A stretch of 64,000 nt of DNA from Aeromicrobium sp. IC_218 (GTDB lineage Bacteria > Actinomycetota > Actinomycetes > Propionibacteriales > Nocardioidaceae): assembly GCF_004336805.1 (NCBI RefSeq), contig NZ_SJXM01000008.1:1-64000 (forward strand). The letters run 5' to 3'. The first letter of the stretch is position 1. Each line of letters opens with the position of its first letter. This document shows positions 19,652-27,590 of the stretch, piece by piece. A program made the position numbers and the translations under genes. Below the pieces are notes generated by a model. It saw only the letters and a list, made by a program, of their open reading frames with translations, was not told the DNA's origin and did not search any database.

Positions 19652-20007
19652 CCGTCTGGGGCATCGGCGTGGACGTCGTGGACGTGCCCCGGTTCGCCGC
19701 CTCGCTGGAGCGCACGCCGACGCTCGAGGCGCGCCTGTTCACCCCCGACGAGCTCTCCGCCGGGCTGCGGGTGGAGTCGCTCGCGGCCCGCTTCGCGGCC
19801 AAGGAGGCGCTGGTCAAGGCGCTCCGCGCGCCGGCCGGCCTGTCGTGGCACGACGTCCAGGTCCGCACCGACGACGCCGGGGCCCCGCACCTGTCCACGT
19901 CCGGCCCCGCCGCCGAGCGCGTCGAGGAGCTCGGTCTGAGCGCCCTGCACCTGTCGCTGGCCCACGACGGCGACGTGGCGACCGCGTTCGTGGTGGCCGA
20001 GTGCTGA
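19648..20007 (+). CDS. acpS: holo-[acyl-carrier-protein] synthase
   Basis: A 119-residue phosphopantetheinyl transferase. The two family signatures are present: GIGVDVVDVPRFA at the N-terminus, with the metal-binding Asp, and ESLAARFAAKEALVKAL in the middle with the second acidic ligand and catalytic Lys; HLSLAHDGDVATAFVVAE is the C-terminal strand pair. It attaches 4'-phosphopantetheine from CoA to acyl carrier protein. Start ATGA overlaps the glmS stop; the stop overlaps nnr by 7 nt. Confidence 0.95.
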   Translation: MTVWGIGVDVVDVPRFAASLERTPTLEARLFTPDELSAGLRVESLAARFAAKEALVKALRAPAGLSWHDVQVRTDDAGAPHLSTSGPAAERVEELGLSALHLSLAHDGDVATAFVVAEC

Positions 20008-21419
20008 CCGCGCACGCCGTCGCCGCGGTGCGTGCCGCCGAGGAGCGGGCGGTCGCCGCCGACGGTGACGTGCTCATGGCCCGGGCCGCCCGCGGCCTGG
20101 CCGACGCCCTGCACGACGTCCCGGCCGGTGCCCTCGTGCTGGTGCTCGTGGGGCCGGGCAACAACGGCGGTGACGCCCTCTACGCGGCGGCGCACCTGCG
20201 CGAGCGCGGCCTGCGGGTCGACCTGGCCCTGCTCGACCCCGACCGCGTGCACGAGGGCGGCCTGGCCGCGGCCCGCGCCGCCGGCGCCGAGGTCGTCGAC
20301 GGCCCGCGCGGCCACCGGTACGTGCTGGACGGGATGCTCGGCATCGGTGCCCGCGGCGGGCTGCGCGGACGCGCCGCCGAGTGGGCGGCCTGGATCGACG
20401 CCGAGCGTCCGCGCACGTACGCCGTCGACGTGCCGTCCGGCGTCGAGGTCGACACCGGCGAGACGCCCGGCCCGCACGTGCGCGCCGACGTCACCGTCAC
20501 GTTCGGCACGCTCAAGGTCGCGCTGCTGGCCGGACCGGCCGCGGACGCCGCGGGCGAGCTGCGCCTCGTCGACATCGGGCTCGACCCGCACCTGGGCGAA
20601 CCGGCCGTGGAGGCGCTCGACGTCACCGACGGCGCGCTGCTCGGGGACGCCCTGTTCCGCGCGCCCGTCACCCACAAGTACACGCGCGGCGTCGTCGGCG
20701 TGGCCGCCGGCTCGGCCCGCTACGCCGGGGCCGCGCACCTGGCCGTCGCCGGCGCGCAGGCCGGCACCGCCGGCATGGTGCGCTTCGTCGGCGAGCCCGA
20801 GCTGGCCGCCCGCGTGGTCGAGCGCGCCCCCGAGGTCGTCTCGGGCGCCGGCCACGTCCAGGCCTGGGTGGTCGGGCCGGGCGGTGGCGACGAGGCGGCG
20901 CAGCGCGTCGCCGAGGCGCTCGCCGACGAGCACGAGCCGGCCCTGGTCGCCGACGCCGACGCCCTCGCCCACGTGCCCGCGCCGGTCGGGCGCCCCGCGC
21001 TCCTGACGCCGCACGCCGGCGAGCTCGCCGCCCTGCTCGGCACCGACCGCGACGCCGTCGAGGCCGCGCCGCTGCGTCACGCCACGCAGGCGGCCGAGCG
21101 CTGGCGGGCCACCGTGCTGCTCAAGGGGCGGCGGACGCTCGTCGCGACCCCGGGACGTCCGACCTGGGTCAACCTCAGCGGCACCCCGTGGCTGGGCACG
21201 GCCGGCGCGGGCGACGTGCTGGCCGGGTTCGCCGGGTCGCTGGTCGCGTCCGGGCTCGACCCGCACGACGCGGGCTCGCTCGCGGCCTTCCTGCACGGCG
21301 CCGCGGCCGTGCACGCCAACCCCGGCGGCCCGGTCACCGCGTCCGCGGTCGCCGCCGCCCTGCCGTCCGTCGTCGCCGGGTTCCTCGGCGGCACCCTGGA
21401 GGAGGTCCAGCGATGGTGA
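20001..21419 (+). CDS. nnr: bifunctional NAD(P)HX epimerase/dehydratase
   Basis: A 472-residue fused repair enzyme. The N-terminal YjeF_N epimerase domain (about 1-190) shows GPGNNGGDALYAAAHLRERG and VDVPSGVEVDTGE. The C-terminal ribokinase-like ADP-dependent dehydratase (about 205-470) shows LLTPHAGELAALLG, TVLLKGRRTLV and the anion-hole GTAGAGDVLAG. It repairs hydrated NADH/NADPH. The GTG at 20001 overlaps the acpS stop by 7 nt, and its own stop overlaps alr by 7 nt, so acpS-nnr-alr are translationally coupled, as is common in this phylum. Confidence 0.93.
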   Translation: MLTAHAVAAVRAAEERAVAADGDVLMARAARGLADALHDVPAGALVLVLVGPGNNGGDALYAAAHLRERGLRVDLALLDPDRVHEGGLAAARAAGAEVVDGPRGHRYVLDGMLGIGARGGLRGRAAEWAAWIDAERPRTYAVDVPSGVEVDTGETPGPHVRADVTVTFGTLKVALLAGPAADAAGELRLVDIGLDPHLGEPAVEALDVTDGALLGDALFRAPVTHKYTRGVVGVAAGSARYAGAAHLAVAGAQAGTAGMVRFVGEPELAARVVERAPEVVSGAGHVQAWVVGPGGGDEAAQRVAEALADEHEPALVADADALAHVPAPVGRPALLTPHAGELAALLGTDRDAVEAAPLRHATQAAERWRATVLLKGRRTLVATPGRPTWVNLSGTPWLGTAGAGDVLAGFAGSLVASGLDPHDAGSLAAFLHGAAAVHANPGGPVTASAVAAALPSVVAGFLGGTLEEVQRW

Positions 21420-22555
21420 ACCATGCTCAGCTCCCGCAGGCCGAGGCGGTCGTCGACCTCGGCGCCTACCGGGCGAACCTGGAGGCGCTCGCCGCCGCGG
21501 CGCCCGGTGCCGAGCTCATGGCCGTCGTCAAGGCCGACGCCTACGGTCACGGCGTGGCCGCCCTCGCACCCGCCGCCCGCCAGGCCGGGGCCACGTGGCT
21601 CGGCGTCGCGACGATCGACGAGGCGCTCGCGCTGCGGCACCGTGGCGACACCGGGCGCGTGCTGTGCTGGCTCAGCGCCCCGGGCGGTGACTTCGCGGCC
21701 GCCGTGTCGGCCGGCGTCGAGGTCACGGCCAGCTCGGTCGCCCAGCTCGAGGAGATCCTGACCGCCGGCACCGCCGTCGGGCTGCGTCCCCGCGTGCAGC
21801 TCAAGGTCGACACCGGCCTCTCGCGCAACGGTGCCCACGGCGAGGAGTGGTTCCGCCTGCTGGAGGCGGCCCGCGCCGCGCAGGACGCCGGACGCGTGCA
21901 CGTCACCGGCGTCTGGTCGCACCTGGCGGCGTCCGAGGAGCCCGACCACCCCGCCAACGACCTGCAGGAGCAGGCGTTCGCCGAGGCCGTGGCCCAGATG
22001 GAGTCCGCCGGGCTCGAGCCCGGGCTGCGCCACCTGGCCAACTCCGGGGCCATCCTGACCCGCCCCAGCGTCCACCTCGACCTGGTGCGGGCGGGCATCG
22101 CGTCCTACGGGTACTCGCCCGACCCGGCGCTGCAGCACGACGTCCTGCTGCGCCCGGTCATGACGTTGCGCGCCCGGCTCGCCCAGGTGAAGCGGGTCCC
22201 CGCGGGCACGTCCGTCTCGTACGGCTGGACGTGGACGGCCGAGCACGACACGACCCTGGGCCTGGTGCCGATCGGGTACGCCGAGGGCATCATGCGGTCG
22301 GTGAGCAACCGCGCGACCCTGCTGCACCGTGGCGTCCGTGTGCCGCTCGTGGGCAAGGTCTGCATGGACCAGCTGGTCGTCGACCTCGGCGACGGCACGG
22401 CCCGGCGCGGCGACGCCATCGTGCTCTGGGGCCCCGGCGACGACGGCGAGCCGACGGCCGACGACTGGGCCCGCGACGCCGGCACGATCTCGTACGAGGT
22501 CGTGACCCGTTTGGGCGGTCGCATCGTGCGCACCTACCGGGGAGCCGAGGCGTGA
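21413..22555 (+). CDS. alr: alanine racemase
   Basis: A 380-residue PLP enzyme. MAVVKADAYGHG holds the PLP lysine (Lys40); RPRVQLKVDTGLSRNG, the RAGIASYGYSP strand and the C-terminal-domain catalytic-tyrosine region (TSVSYGWTWTAEHD) and GKVCMDQLVVD are all present. It makes D-alanine for peptidoglycan. The gene sits in the glmS-acpS-nnr-alr run, grouping cell-wall precursor functions. Its last bases overlap the next gene (GTGA). Confidence 0.95.
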   Translation: MVNHAQLPQAEAVVDLGAYRANLEALAAAAPGAELMAVVKADAYGHGVAALAPAARQAGATWLGVATIDEALALRHRGDTGRVLCWLSAPGGDFAAAVSAGVEVTASSVAQLEEILTAGTAVGLRPRVQLKVDTGLSRNGAHGEEWFRLLEAARAAQDAGRVHVTGVWSHLAASEEPDHPANDLQEQAFAEAVAQMESAGLEPGLRHLANSGAILTRPSVHLDLVRAGIASYGYSPDPALQHDVLLRPVMTLRARLAQVKRVPAGTSVSYGWTWTAEHDTTLGLVPIGYAEGIMRSVSNRATLLHRGVRVPLVGKVCMDQLVVDLGDGTARRGDAIVLWGPGDDGEPTADDWARDAGTISYEVVTRLGGRIVRTYRGAEA

Positions 22556-23556
22556 GGGGCCGTACCAAGGCGCTCGTCGGCAGCGGCGTCGCGTTCGTCG
22601 CGGCCGGCGCGGCGGCGACCCTGTTCAGCGAGCGGGTCAGCGCGCGGCGCCACCTGCGCCTGGTCGAGGACGTCCCGTTCGGCTCCGTGCACGGCGAGTC
22701 GCGCTGGGTCACGGCCCGCGACGGCGTCCGGCTGCACGTGGAGGTCGACGAGGCCGACGACGCCGGCGCCAACGTCCCGACCGTGGTCATGGTGCACGGC
22801 TGGACCTGCGACCTGGACACCTGGCACTACCAGCGCCTCGCGCTGCGCGGACGCGCCCGGCTGGTGCTGGTCGACCTGCGGTCGCACGGCGCCTCCGGAC
22901 GCGCCAAGGCGTCCCGCTCGACGCTGGACGACCTGGCCGACGACCTGGCGCGGGTCATCGACGAGGTCGCGCCCACCGGGCCGCTCGTGCTCGTGGGCCA
23001 CTCCATGGGCGGCATGACGATCATGCAGCTGGCCGCCGACGACCCGGTGCTGGTCAAGGAGCGGGTCAAGGGCGTCGTGCTCGTCGGCACGAGCGCCGGC
23101 GACCTGCTGCGCACCAGCCCCGTCCTGCGCCAGCTGCGTCCGCTGCTGCGGGCCACGACGCCGGCGGTGGACTGGGCCCGCCGGTTCAACAGCTACTCGG
23201 TGACGCGGCGCTGGGCGGTCGGCCCGGAGGCCGACGAGAAGTACGCCGACATGGCCGACCAGATGATCGGCCGGGCCCGCACCCACGTGATGCTCGACTT
23301 CTACCCGGCGTTCGGCGAGCTCGACCTGTACGACGCGCTGCCGGCGCTGGGCACCGCGGAGACCGTCGTCGTGTGCGGCACCGACGACCTGCTGACCCCG
23401 CCGCGGCACGCGCGGCGGCTCGCCGAGGAGATCCCCGGCGCACGACTCGAGCTCGTCGACGGGGCGGGCCACATGATCATGTTCGAGGAGCACGAGCGGG
23501 TGACCGAGGCCATCGAGACCGTCGTCGACCACGTGATCGAGGAGGGACGCGCATGA
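22552..23556 (+). CDS. membrane-anchored alpha/beta hydrolase
   Basis: A 334-residue protein. Residues 7-24 are hydrophobic and Ala/Gly-rich, likely a signal anchor. The hydrolase core has the oxyanion-hole MVHGWTCD, the nucleophile elbow LVGHSMGGMT with the catalytic Ser, the acid in CGTDDLLTP and the His in DGAGHMIMFEEHE. Its position between alr and tsaE is the conserved actinobacterial arrangement, and all these starts overlap preceding stops. The substrate is unknown. Confidence 0.9.
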   Translation: MRGRTKALVGSGVAFVAAGAAATLFSERVSARRHLRLVEDVPFGSVHGESRWVTARDGVRLHVEVDEADDAGANVPTVVMVHGWTCDLDTWHYQRLALRGRARLVLVDLRSHGASGRAKASRSTLDDLADDLARVIDEVAPTGPLVLVGHSMGGMTIMQLAADDPVLVKERVKGVVLVGTSAGDLLRTSPVLRQLRPLLRATTPAVDWARRFNSYSVTRRWAVGPEADEKYADMADQMIGRARTHVMLDFYPAFGELDLYDALPALGTAETVVVCGTDDLLTPPRHARRLAEEIPGARLELVDGAGHMIMFEEHERVTEAIETVVDHVIEEGRA

Positions 23557-24518
23557 CCGGCGCGCTGGACGTCGTCGAGGCGCGCCCCGAGCACGCCGAG
23601 GCCATGGCCGACGTCATCCGCCGCTCGTTCGGGGCGCGACCGGTGCTTGACCCGCCCTCGAGCGCTCCGCAGGAGACCGCCGAGGCGGTGCGGGCGACCA
23701 TCGAGACGTCCGGCGGGCTGCTCGCGCTGCGCCGCGGGCGTCCGGTCGGAGCGCTGCTCTACGACGAGACGCGTCCGGGCCTGCTCGGCCTGCGCCGGGT
23801 CAGCGTCGACCCCGAGGTGCAGGCGCGCGGCATCGCGTCCGCCCTGGTCGGCGTCGCGGAGGACACCGCCGAGGAGCGCGGCAAGGACGGCGTCTGGATC
23901 CACGTGCGCGAGGAGCTGCCGGCGACGGTGCGCTTCTGGCGCCAGCGCCGCTACGAGACGGTGGGCCAGGAGGGTCCGCTGCTCGTGCTGGGGAAGACGC
24001 TCTGGCTGTCGCGCGAGCTGCCCGACGCGGAGTCCACCCAGCGGTTCGCGGGCACGCTCGCCGGGCTGCTGCAGGCCGGGGACGTGCTGGTCATGACCGG
24101 CGGCCTGGGCGCGGGCAAGACGACGTTCACCCAGGGGCTGGGCGAGGCGCTCGGCGTCCGCGGCCCGATCACGTCGCCCACCTTCGTCATCGCCCGCAAC
24201 CACCCGTCGCTGGTCGGCGGCCCGGCGCTCGTCCACGTCGACGCCTACCGGCTCGGCGGCGCGCTCGAGCTGGACGACCTCGACCTCGACACCAGCGTCG
24301 AGGACGCCGTCACGGTCGTGGAGTGGGGCGAGGGCCTGGCCGAGCACCTGGCCGAGAGCTGGCTCGAGGTCCGGCTCGAGCGCCGGCTCCCGCGCGAGGA
24401 CGACCCGCTGGGCACGGCGGTCGAGCACGAGGGCGGCGACGACACCCGCGTCATCACGGTGCGGCCGCACGGCCCGCGCTGGGTCGGCGTCCCGCTGCGC
24501 TCCACCCTCCTGGCCTGA
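23553..24518 (+). CDS. tsaE: fusion of GNAT acetyltransferase and TsaE (t6A synthesis ATPase)
   Basis: A 321-residue two-domain protein. Residues 1-155 are a GNAT domain (RRVSVDPEVQARGIASALVGV as the acetyl-CoA loop, WRQRRYETVGQEGPLLVLGK at its end). Residues about 160-321 are TsaE: ESTQRFAGTLAGLL, the Walker A GGLGAGKTTFTQGL, the switch-like ITSPTFVIARNHPS, and VEWGEGLAEHL. TsaE drives the TsaB-TsaD complex that puts threonylcarbamoyl on A37 of ANN-decoding tRNAs; tsaB and tsaD are downstream. A single uninterrupted frame joins both domains. What the GNAT part acetylates is unknown. Confidence 0.9.
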   Translation: MTGALDVVEARPEHAEAMADVIRRSFGARPVLDPPSSAPQETAEAVRATIETSGGLLALRRGRPVGALLYDETRPGLLGLRRVSVDPEVQARGIASALVGVAEDTAEERGKDGVWIHVREELPATVRFWRQRRYETVGQEGPLLVLGKTLWLSRELPDAESTQRFAGTLAGLLQAGDVLVMTGGLGAGKTTFTQGLGEALGVRGPITSPTFVIARNHPSLVGGPALVHVDAYRLGGALELDDLDLDTSVEDAVTVVEWGEGLAEHLAESWLEVRLERRLPREDDPLGTAVEHEGGDDTRVITVRPHGPRWVGVPLRSTLLA

Positions 24519-24527
24519 CCTCCCCTC

Positions 24528-24594
24528 CGCGCTGGGCGTGACGTCGTGCACGCGACACGCGGGTGCGGGGGTGCACAACGTCACGCTCAGCGCG
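24528..24594. repeat. imperfect 24-bp inverted repeat between tsaE and tsaB
   Basis: Arms 24528-24551 and 24571-24594 match at 22 of 24 positions (for example GCGTGACGTCGTGCAC against its complement), with a 19-nt GC-rich spacer. It may be an intrinsic terminator, or a dispersed intergenic repeat. It ends 26 nt before the tsaB -10. Confidence 0.7.
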
Positions 24595-24620
24595 AGGGCG
24601 GGGACCCGGGCGGCGGTCGG

Positions 24621-24626
24621 TAGGCT
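24621..24626 (+). promoter_or_regulatory. -10 hexamer of tsaB (leaderless)
   Basis: TAGGCT, 6 nt before the GTG start at 24633. Confidence 0.5.
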
Positions 24627-24632
24627 CGGGGC

Positions 24633-25262
24633 GTGCTGATCCTGGCCCTCGACACCGCGACCCCCGCCATCACCGTGGCCGTCCACGACGGCGAGCGGGT
24701 GGTCGGCGAGGCCCGCGGCGAGGGCGCGATGGCCCACGGCGAGCTGCTCGCTCCCGCCATCCGCGACGCGCTCGCGCAGGCCGGCGCCACCATGGACGAC
24801 CTCACCGACGTCGCCGTCGGCGTCGGTCCCGGCCCGTTCACCGGGCTGCGCGTCGGCGTCGTCACCGCCCTGACCCTGTCCGGGTCGCTCGGCCTGGCTC
24901 CGCACGGCGTCTGCACCCTCGACGTCCTGGCCGCCGAGGCCGGCGACGGCGAGCTGCTGGTCGCCACGGACGCGCGGCGCAAGGAGGTCTACTGGGCCCG
25001 CTACGTCGACGGCCGCCGCGTCGAGGGCCCCGAGGTCAGCAAGCCCGCCGACCTGGCGGCCCGGTTCCCGGGCCTGCCGGTCCACGGCCGGGGCGGACGG
25101 CTCTACGCCGACGTCCTGGCCCACGTCCCGGGGGTGGACGACCCGTCGGCGGCCGCGCTCGCCGGACTGGTGGCCCGCGGCGAGGCCCAGGAGCTGCCGC
25201 TGGAGCCGCTCTACCTGCGCCGCCCGGACGCGACTCCGCAGGTCTCCACCAAGCGCGCATGA
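24633..25262 (+). CDS. tsaB: tRNA threonylcarbamoyladenosine synthesis protein TsaB
   Basis: A 209-residue ASKHA-fold protein. LALDTATPAITVAV at the N-terminus and the family signature VGVGPGPFTGLRVGV (about residues 66-80) are diagnostic. TsaB is the catalytically inactive scaffold that binds TsaD and TsaE in t6A synthesis. It lies between the tsaE fusion and rimI, the usual bacterial cluster. The C-terminus is short compared with the 230-residue enterobacterial form, as in other actinobacteria. Confidence 0.94.
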   Translation: MLILALDTATPAITVAVHDGERVVGEARGEGAMAHGELLAPAIRDALAQAGATMDDLTDVAVGVGPGPFTGLRVGVVTALTLSGSLGLAPHGVCTLDVLAAEAGDGELLVATDARRKEVYWARYVDGRRVEGPEVSKPADLAARFPGLPVHGRGGRLYADVLAHVPGVDDPSAAALAGLVARGEAQELPLEPLYLRRPDATPQVSTKRA

Positions 25263-25272
25263 TCGAGCGCCC

Positions 25273-25719
25273 GTGATCCGTCCGGCCACCGCCGACGACC
25301 TGGACGCCGTCGTCGCGCTCGAGCAGGCCTGCTTCGGCGCCGAGGCCTGGAGCGCCGGGCTGGTCGCCGACGAGCTGGCGTCGCCGTCGCGCGCGGTGCT
25401 GGTCCACGACGAGGACGGCGTGCGGGCCTACGGCACGATCGGCGTCGTCGCCGACGTGGCCGACCTGCACCGCATCGCGACGCACCCGCGGAGCCAGGGG
25501 CACGGCCTCGGCCGCGCCCTGCTCGACGCGCTGCTGACGGCGGCCCGGGCGCAGGAGGCCGAGCGCATGCTGCTCGAGGTCGCCGCCACCAACGAGCCGG
25601 CCCGCCGCCTGTACGAGCGGGCCGGGTTCGCCACCATCGCCACGCGCCGGCGCTACTACGCGTCCGGGGCCGACGCCCTGGTGATGGAGCGTGCGCTGGC
25701 CCCGGGGGCCGCGTGGTGA
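25273..25719 (+). CDS. rimI: [ribosomal protein S18]-alanine N-acetyltransferase
   Basis: A 148-residue GNAT enzyme with the RimI features DLDAVVALEQACFGAEAWSA, the acetyl-CoA loop ATHPRSQGHGLGRALLDALL and LEVAATNEPARRLYERAGFA followed by RRRYYASGADALVMER. RimI acetylates the N-terminal alanine of S18 and is normally encoded next to tsaB/tsaD. The identity rests on family features plus this context. GTG start; the stop overlaps the next gene by 7 nt. Confidence 0.9.
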   Translation: MIRPATADDLDAVVALEQACFGAEAWSAGLVADELASPSRAVLVHDEDGVRAYGTIGVVADVADLHRIATHPRSQGHGLGRALLDALLTAARAQEAERMLLEVAATNEPARRLYERAGFATIATRRRYYASGADALVMERALAPGAAW

Positions 25720-26183
25720 ACGGGGTGATGGACGAGATCCGCAGCTGGCCGTTCCTGTGGGCGTGGCTGGTGCTGTTCGCGATCGTGCTGCTGCGGGCGG
25801 GCGCGACCTACGCCCTCGGACGCCTCGTGGCCGCCGGCGTCGTCCGCCGCTGGCAGCCGGGGGAGCGGGCACGGCGCGCCGTCGACCGGGTGCACCGCTG
25901 GGGTCCGCCGGTGGTCGCGCTGAGCTTCCTGACCGTCGGCGCGCAGTCGGCGGTCAACGCCGCGGCCGGCCTGGCTCGCATGCCCGTGCCGCGCTACCTG
26001 CTCGGCCTCGTGCCCGGCGCCGCCATCTGGGCGACCGTCTGGAGCACCGTCGGCTTCGCCGCGTTCTACGCCGTCGTGGAGCTCAGCGAAGGACGTCCGG
26101 GATCCCTCGCGGTGGTGGTCGTCACAGCCCTGGTGATCGTCGCCCTGGTCGTCGTGTCCGGACGCTCGGGACGCCGCCGGTAG
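25713..26183 (+). CDS. small membrane protein, possibly DedA/VTT-like
   Basis: A 156-residue protein with three or four hydrophobic segments (about 13-35, 68-85, 105-125 and 132-150). The RWGPPVVALSFLTVGAQSAVNAAAGLARMP stretch (shown in part: VALSFLTVGAQSAVNAAAG) followed by PRYLLGLVPGAAIWATVW resembles the re-entrant loop region of VTT/DedA proteins, which have lipid scramblase-type activity. It is shorter than full DedA proteins. The GTG at 25713 overlaps rimI; an ATG at 25728 is a possible alternative. Confidence 0.7.
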   Translation: MVNGVMDEIRSWPFLWAWLVLFAIVLLRAGATYALGRLVAAGVVRRWQPGERARRAVDRVHRWGPPVVALSFLTVGAQSAVNAAAGLARMPVPRYLLGLVPGAAIWATVWSTVGFAAFYAVVELSEGRPGSLAVVVVTALVIVALVVVSGRSGRRR

Positions 26184-26220
26184 CGATTGCGTCTCGCGCC
26201 GGGCGTGCCAAGGTGGGGGC

Positions 26221-26673
26221 ATGAGCGAGATCCCTCCCCCCGACAACACCGACGACCAGATCACGTACGAGAAGTCCGAGGCGCAGGACCAGATGCAGCC
26301 GTACGACACGCTCAACGACCGCGGGGTCGACGACGTGCTGGACGAGGGCTACACGGCGCCGGAGAAGTGGTCGGCCGGCGAGGGCTTCGGCACCACCGCC
26401 GACGAGCAGCTGCAGGGCGAGTCGCTCGACCAGCGCATCGCCCAGGAGGAGCCCGAGCCGGACCCGTACGCCGAGACCGAGACCGAGGACCTCGACGACG
26501 GCGAGGTCGGCGGCGCGCGCGCCGGACGTCTGGTGGACCCCGACGGCGGCATCGGCCTGGACGAGGAGAAGGACCTGGTCGGCGACGACGTGGGCATCGA
26601 CGCCGGTGCCGCGGGCGCCGAGGAGGCCGCCATGCACGTCATCGACGAGAACGAGGACCCCGAGTCCATCTGA
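26221..26673 (+). CDS. acidic DUF5709-family protein
   Basis: A 150-residue, strongly acidic, soluble protein without hydrophobic segments. The order QPYDTLNDRGVDDVLDEGYTAPE (in part), the ESLDQRIAQEEPEPDP segment, the AGRLVDPDGG motif and VGIDAGAAGAEEAAMH matches the actinobacterial DUF5709 family. No function is known. ATG at 26221 is preceded by CAAGGT and a G-run. Confidence 0.85.
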   Translation: MSEIPPPDNTDDQITYEKSEAQDQMQPYDTLNDRGVDDVLDEGYTAPEKWSAGEGFGTTADEQLQGESLDQRIAQEEPEPDPYAETETEDLDDGEVGGARAGRLVDPDGGIGLDEEKDLVGDDVGIDAGAAGAEEAAMHVIDENEDPESI

Positions 26674-26680
26674 CCCGCTG

Positions 26681-26702
26681 GTAGTGCACACGTGTGCACT
26701 AC
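26681..26702. promoter_or_regulatory. 22-bp perfect palindrome, probable operator
   Basis: The half-site GTAGTGCACAC at 26681-26691 is followed directly by its exact complement to 26702. The right edge overlaps the -10 hexamer TACGCT (26700-26705) of the acyltransferase, so a dimeric protein bound here would block its leaderless promoter. No linked regulator gene is visible. Confidence 0.65.
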
Positions 26703-26705
26703 GCT
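26700..26705 (+). promoter_or_regulatory. -10 hexamer of the acyltransferase gene (leaderless)
   Basis: TACGCT, 6 nt before the ATG at 26712, overlapping the palindrome by 3 nt. Confidence 0.45.
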
Positions 26706-26711
26706 CGGCAC

Positions 26712-27464
26712 ATGCGCGACGTCACCTACCCGCCGATCATCGTGACGGCCAAGACCCTGTTCAAGGTGCTGGGGATGCGGTTCCAGACGTCCGGCACCGA
26801 GCACGTCCCGCGCGAGGGCGGCGCGATCCTGGCCGCCAACCACATCGGGTACGTCGACTTCGTCTTCGACGGCCTGGCCGCCCACCCCAGCAAGCGGCTG
26901 GTGCGGTTCATGGCCAAGAAGGAGGCGTTCGACCACAAGGTGTCGGGGCCGATCATGCGCTCGCTGCACCACGTGAGCGTCGACCGCGAGAACGGCGAGG
27001 CGTCGTACCGCGAGGCGGTCGAGCTCGCGCGCTCGGGCGAGATCGTCGGCATCTTCCCGGAGGCCACGATCAGCCGCTCCTTCGAGATCAAGGAGCTCAA
27101 GACGGGTGCGGTGCGCATGGCCGCCGAGGCGGGCGTCCCGCTGATCCCGATGGTCACCTGGGGCACGCAGCTGCTCAAGACCAAGGGGCACCCGAGCGAC
27201 ATCTGGGGCCGCGGCAAGACGATCGCGCTGCACGTCGGCGCGCCGCTGGACGTCACGGGCGAGGACCCGGTGGCCGACACCCAGCGGCTGCGCGAGGCGA
27301 TGAGCGCGCTGCTGGACAAGGCGATCACCGAGTACCCGGTCGCGCCCGAGGGCCAGTGGTGGGCGCCGGCCCGTTACGGCGGGCTGGCGCCGACGCCCGA
27401 GGAGGCGGCCCGGCTGGACGAGGAGGAGCGCGCGGCCCGTGCCGCCCGCAAGTCCGCGTCCTGA
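26712..27464 (+). CDS. 1-acyl-glycerophosphate acyltransferase family protein (PlsC-like)
   Basis: A 250-residue protein with the PlsC motifs: the H-x4-D box as NHIGYVDFVF (about residues 41-50), KKEAFDHKVSGPIMRSLHHVSVDR, and FPEATISRSFEIKELKTGAVRMA, where FPEAT replaces the commoner FPEGT. It should transfer acyl groups to lysophosphatidate or a related glycolipid at the membrane. The C-terminus is basic and Ala/Glu-rich. ATG at 26712 is favoured over the in-frame upstream codon by its -10. Controlled, by inference, through the 22-bp palindrome. Confidence 0.9.
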   Translation: MRDVTYPPIIVTAKTLFKVLGMRFQTSGTEHVPREGGAILAANHIGYVDFVFDGLAAHPSKRLVRFMAKKEAFDHKVSGPIMRSLHHVSVDRENGEASYREAVELARSGEIVGIFPEATISRSFEIKELKTGAVRMAAEAGVPLIPMVTWGTQLLKTKGHPSDIWGRGKTIALHVGAPLDVTGEDPVADTQRLREAMSALLDKAITEYPVAPEGQWWAPARYGGLAPTPEEAARLDEEERAARAARKSAS

Positions 27465-27508
27465 CCGGCTGGCGGCGTTTGGGATGATGGAGCAGTGAGA
27501 GAGCGAAG

Positions 27509-27590
27509 CGAGCGAACCGTCCGGATCGCCACGGGCGGACGTCCGTACCGTGTGCCCTTCTCGACGGGGGTTCGCTCGTGACGAGCGAAC
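27509..27590 (+). promoter_or_regulatory. tsaD leader with mutually exclusive hairpins at the start codon
   Basis: GTTCGCTCG (27570-27578), which ends on the first base of the GTG start, is complementary both to CGAGCGAAC inside the coding region (27582-27590) and to an identical CGAGCGAAC upstream in the leader (27509-27517). Either pairing would bury the start codon of tsaD. This may be a translational control element or chance. Confidence 0.4.
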
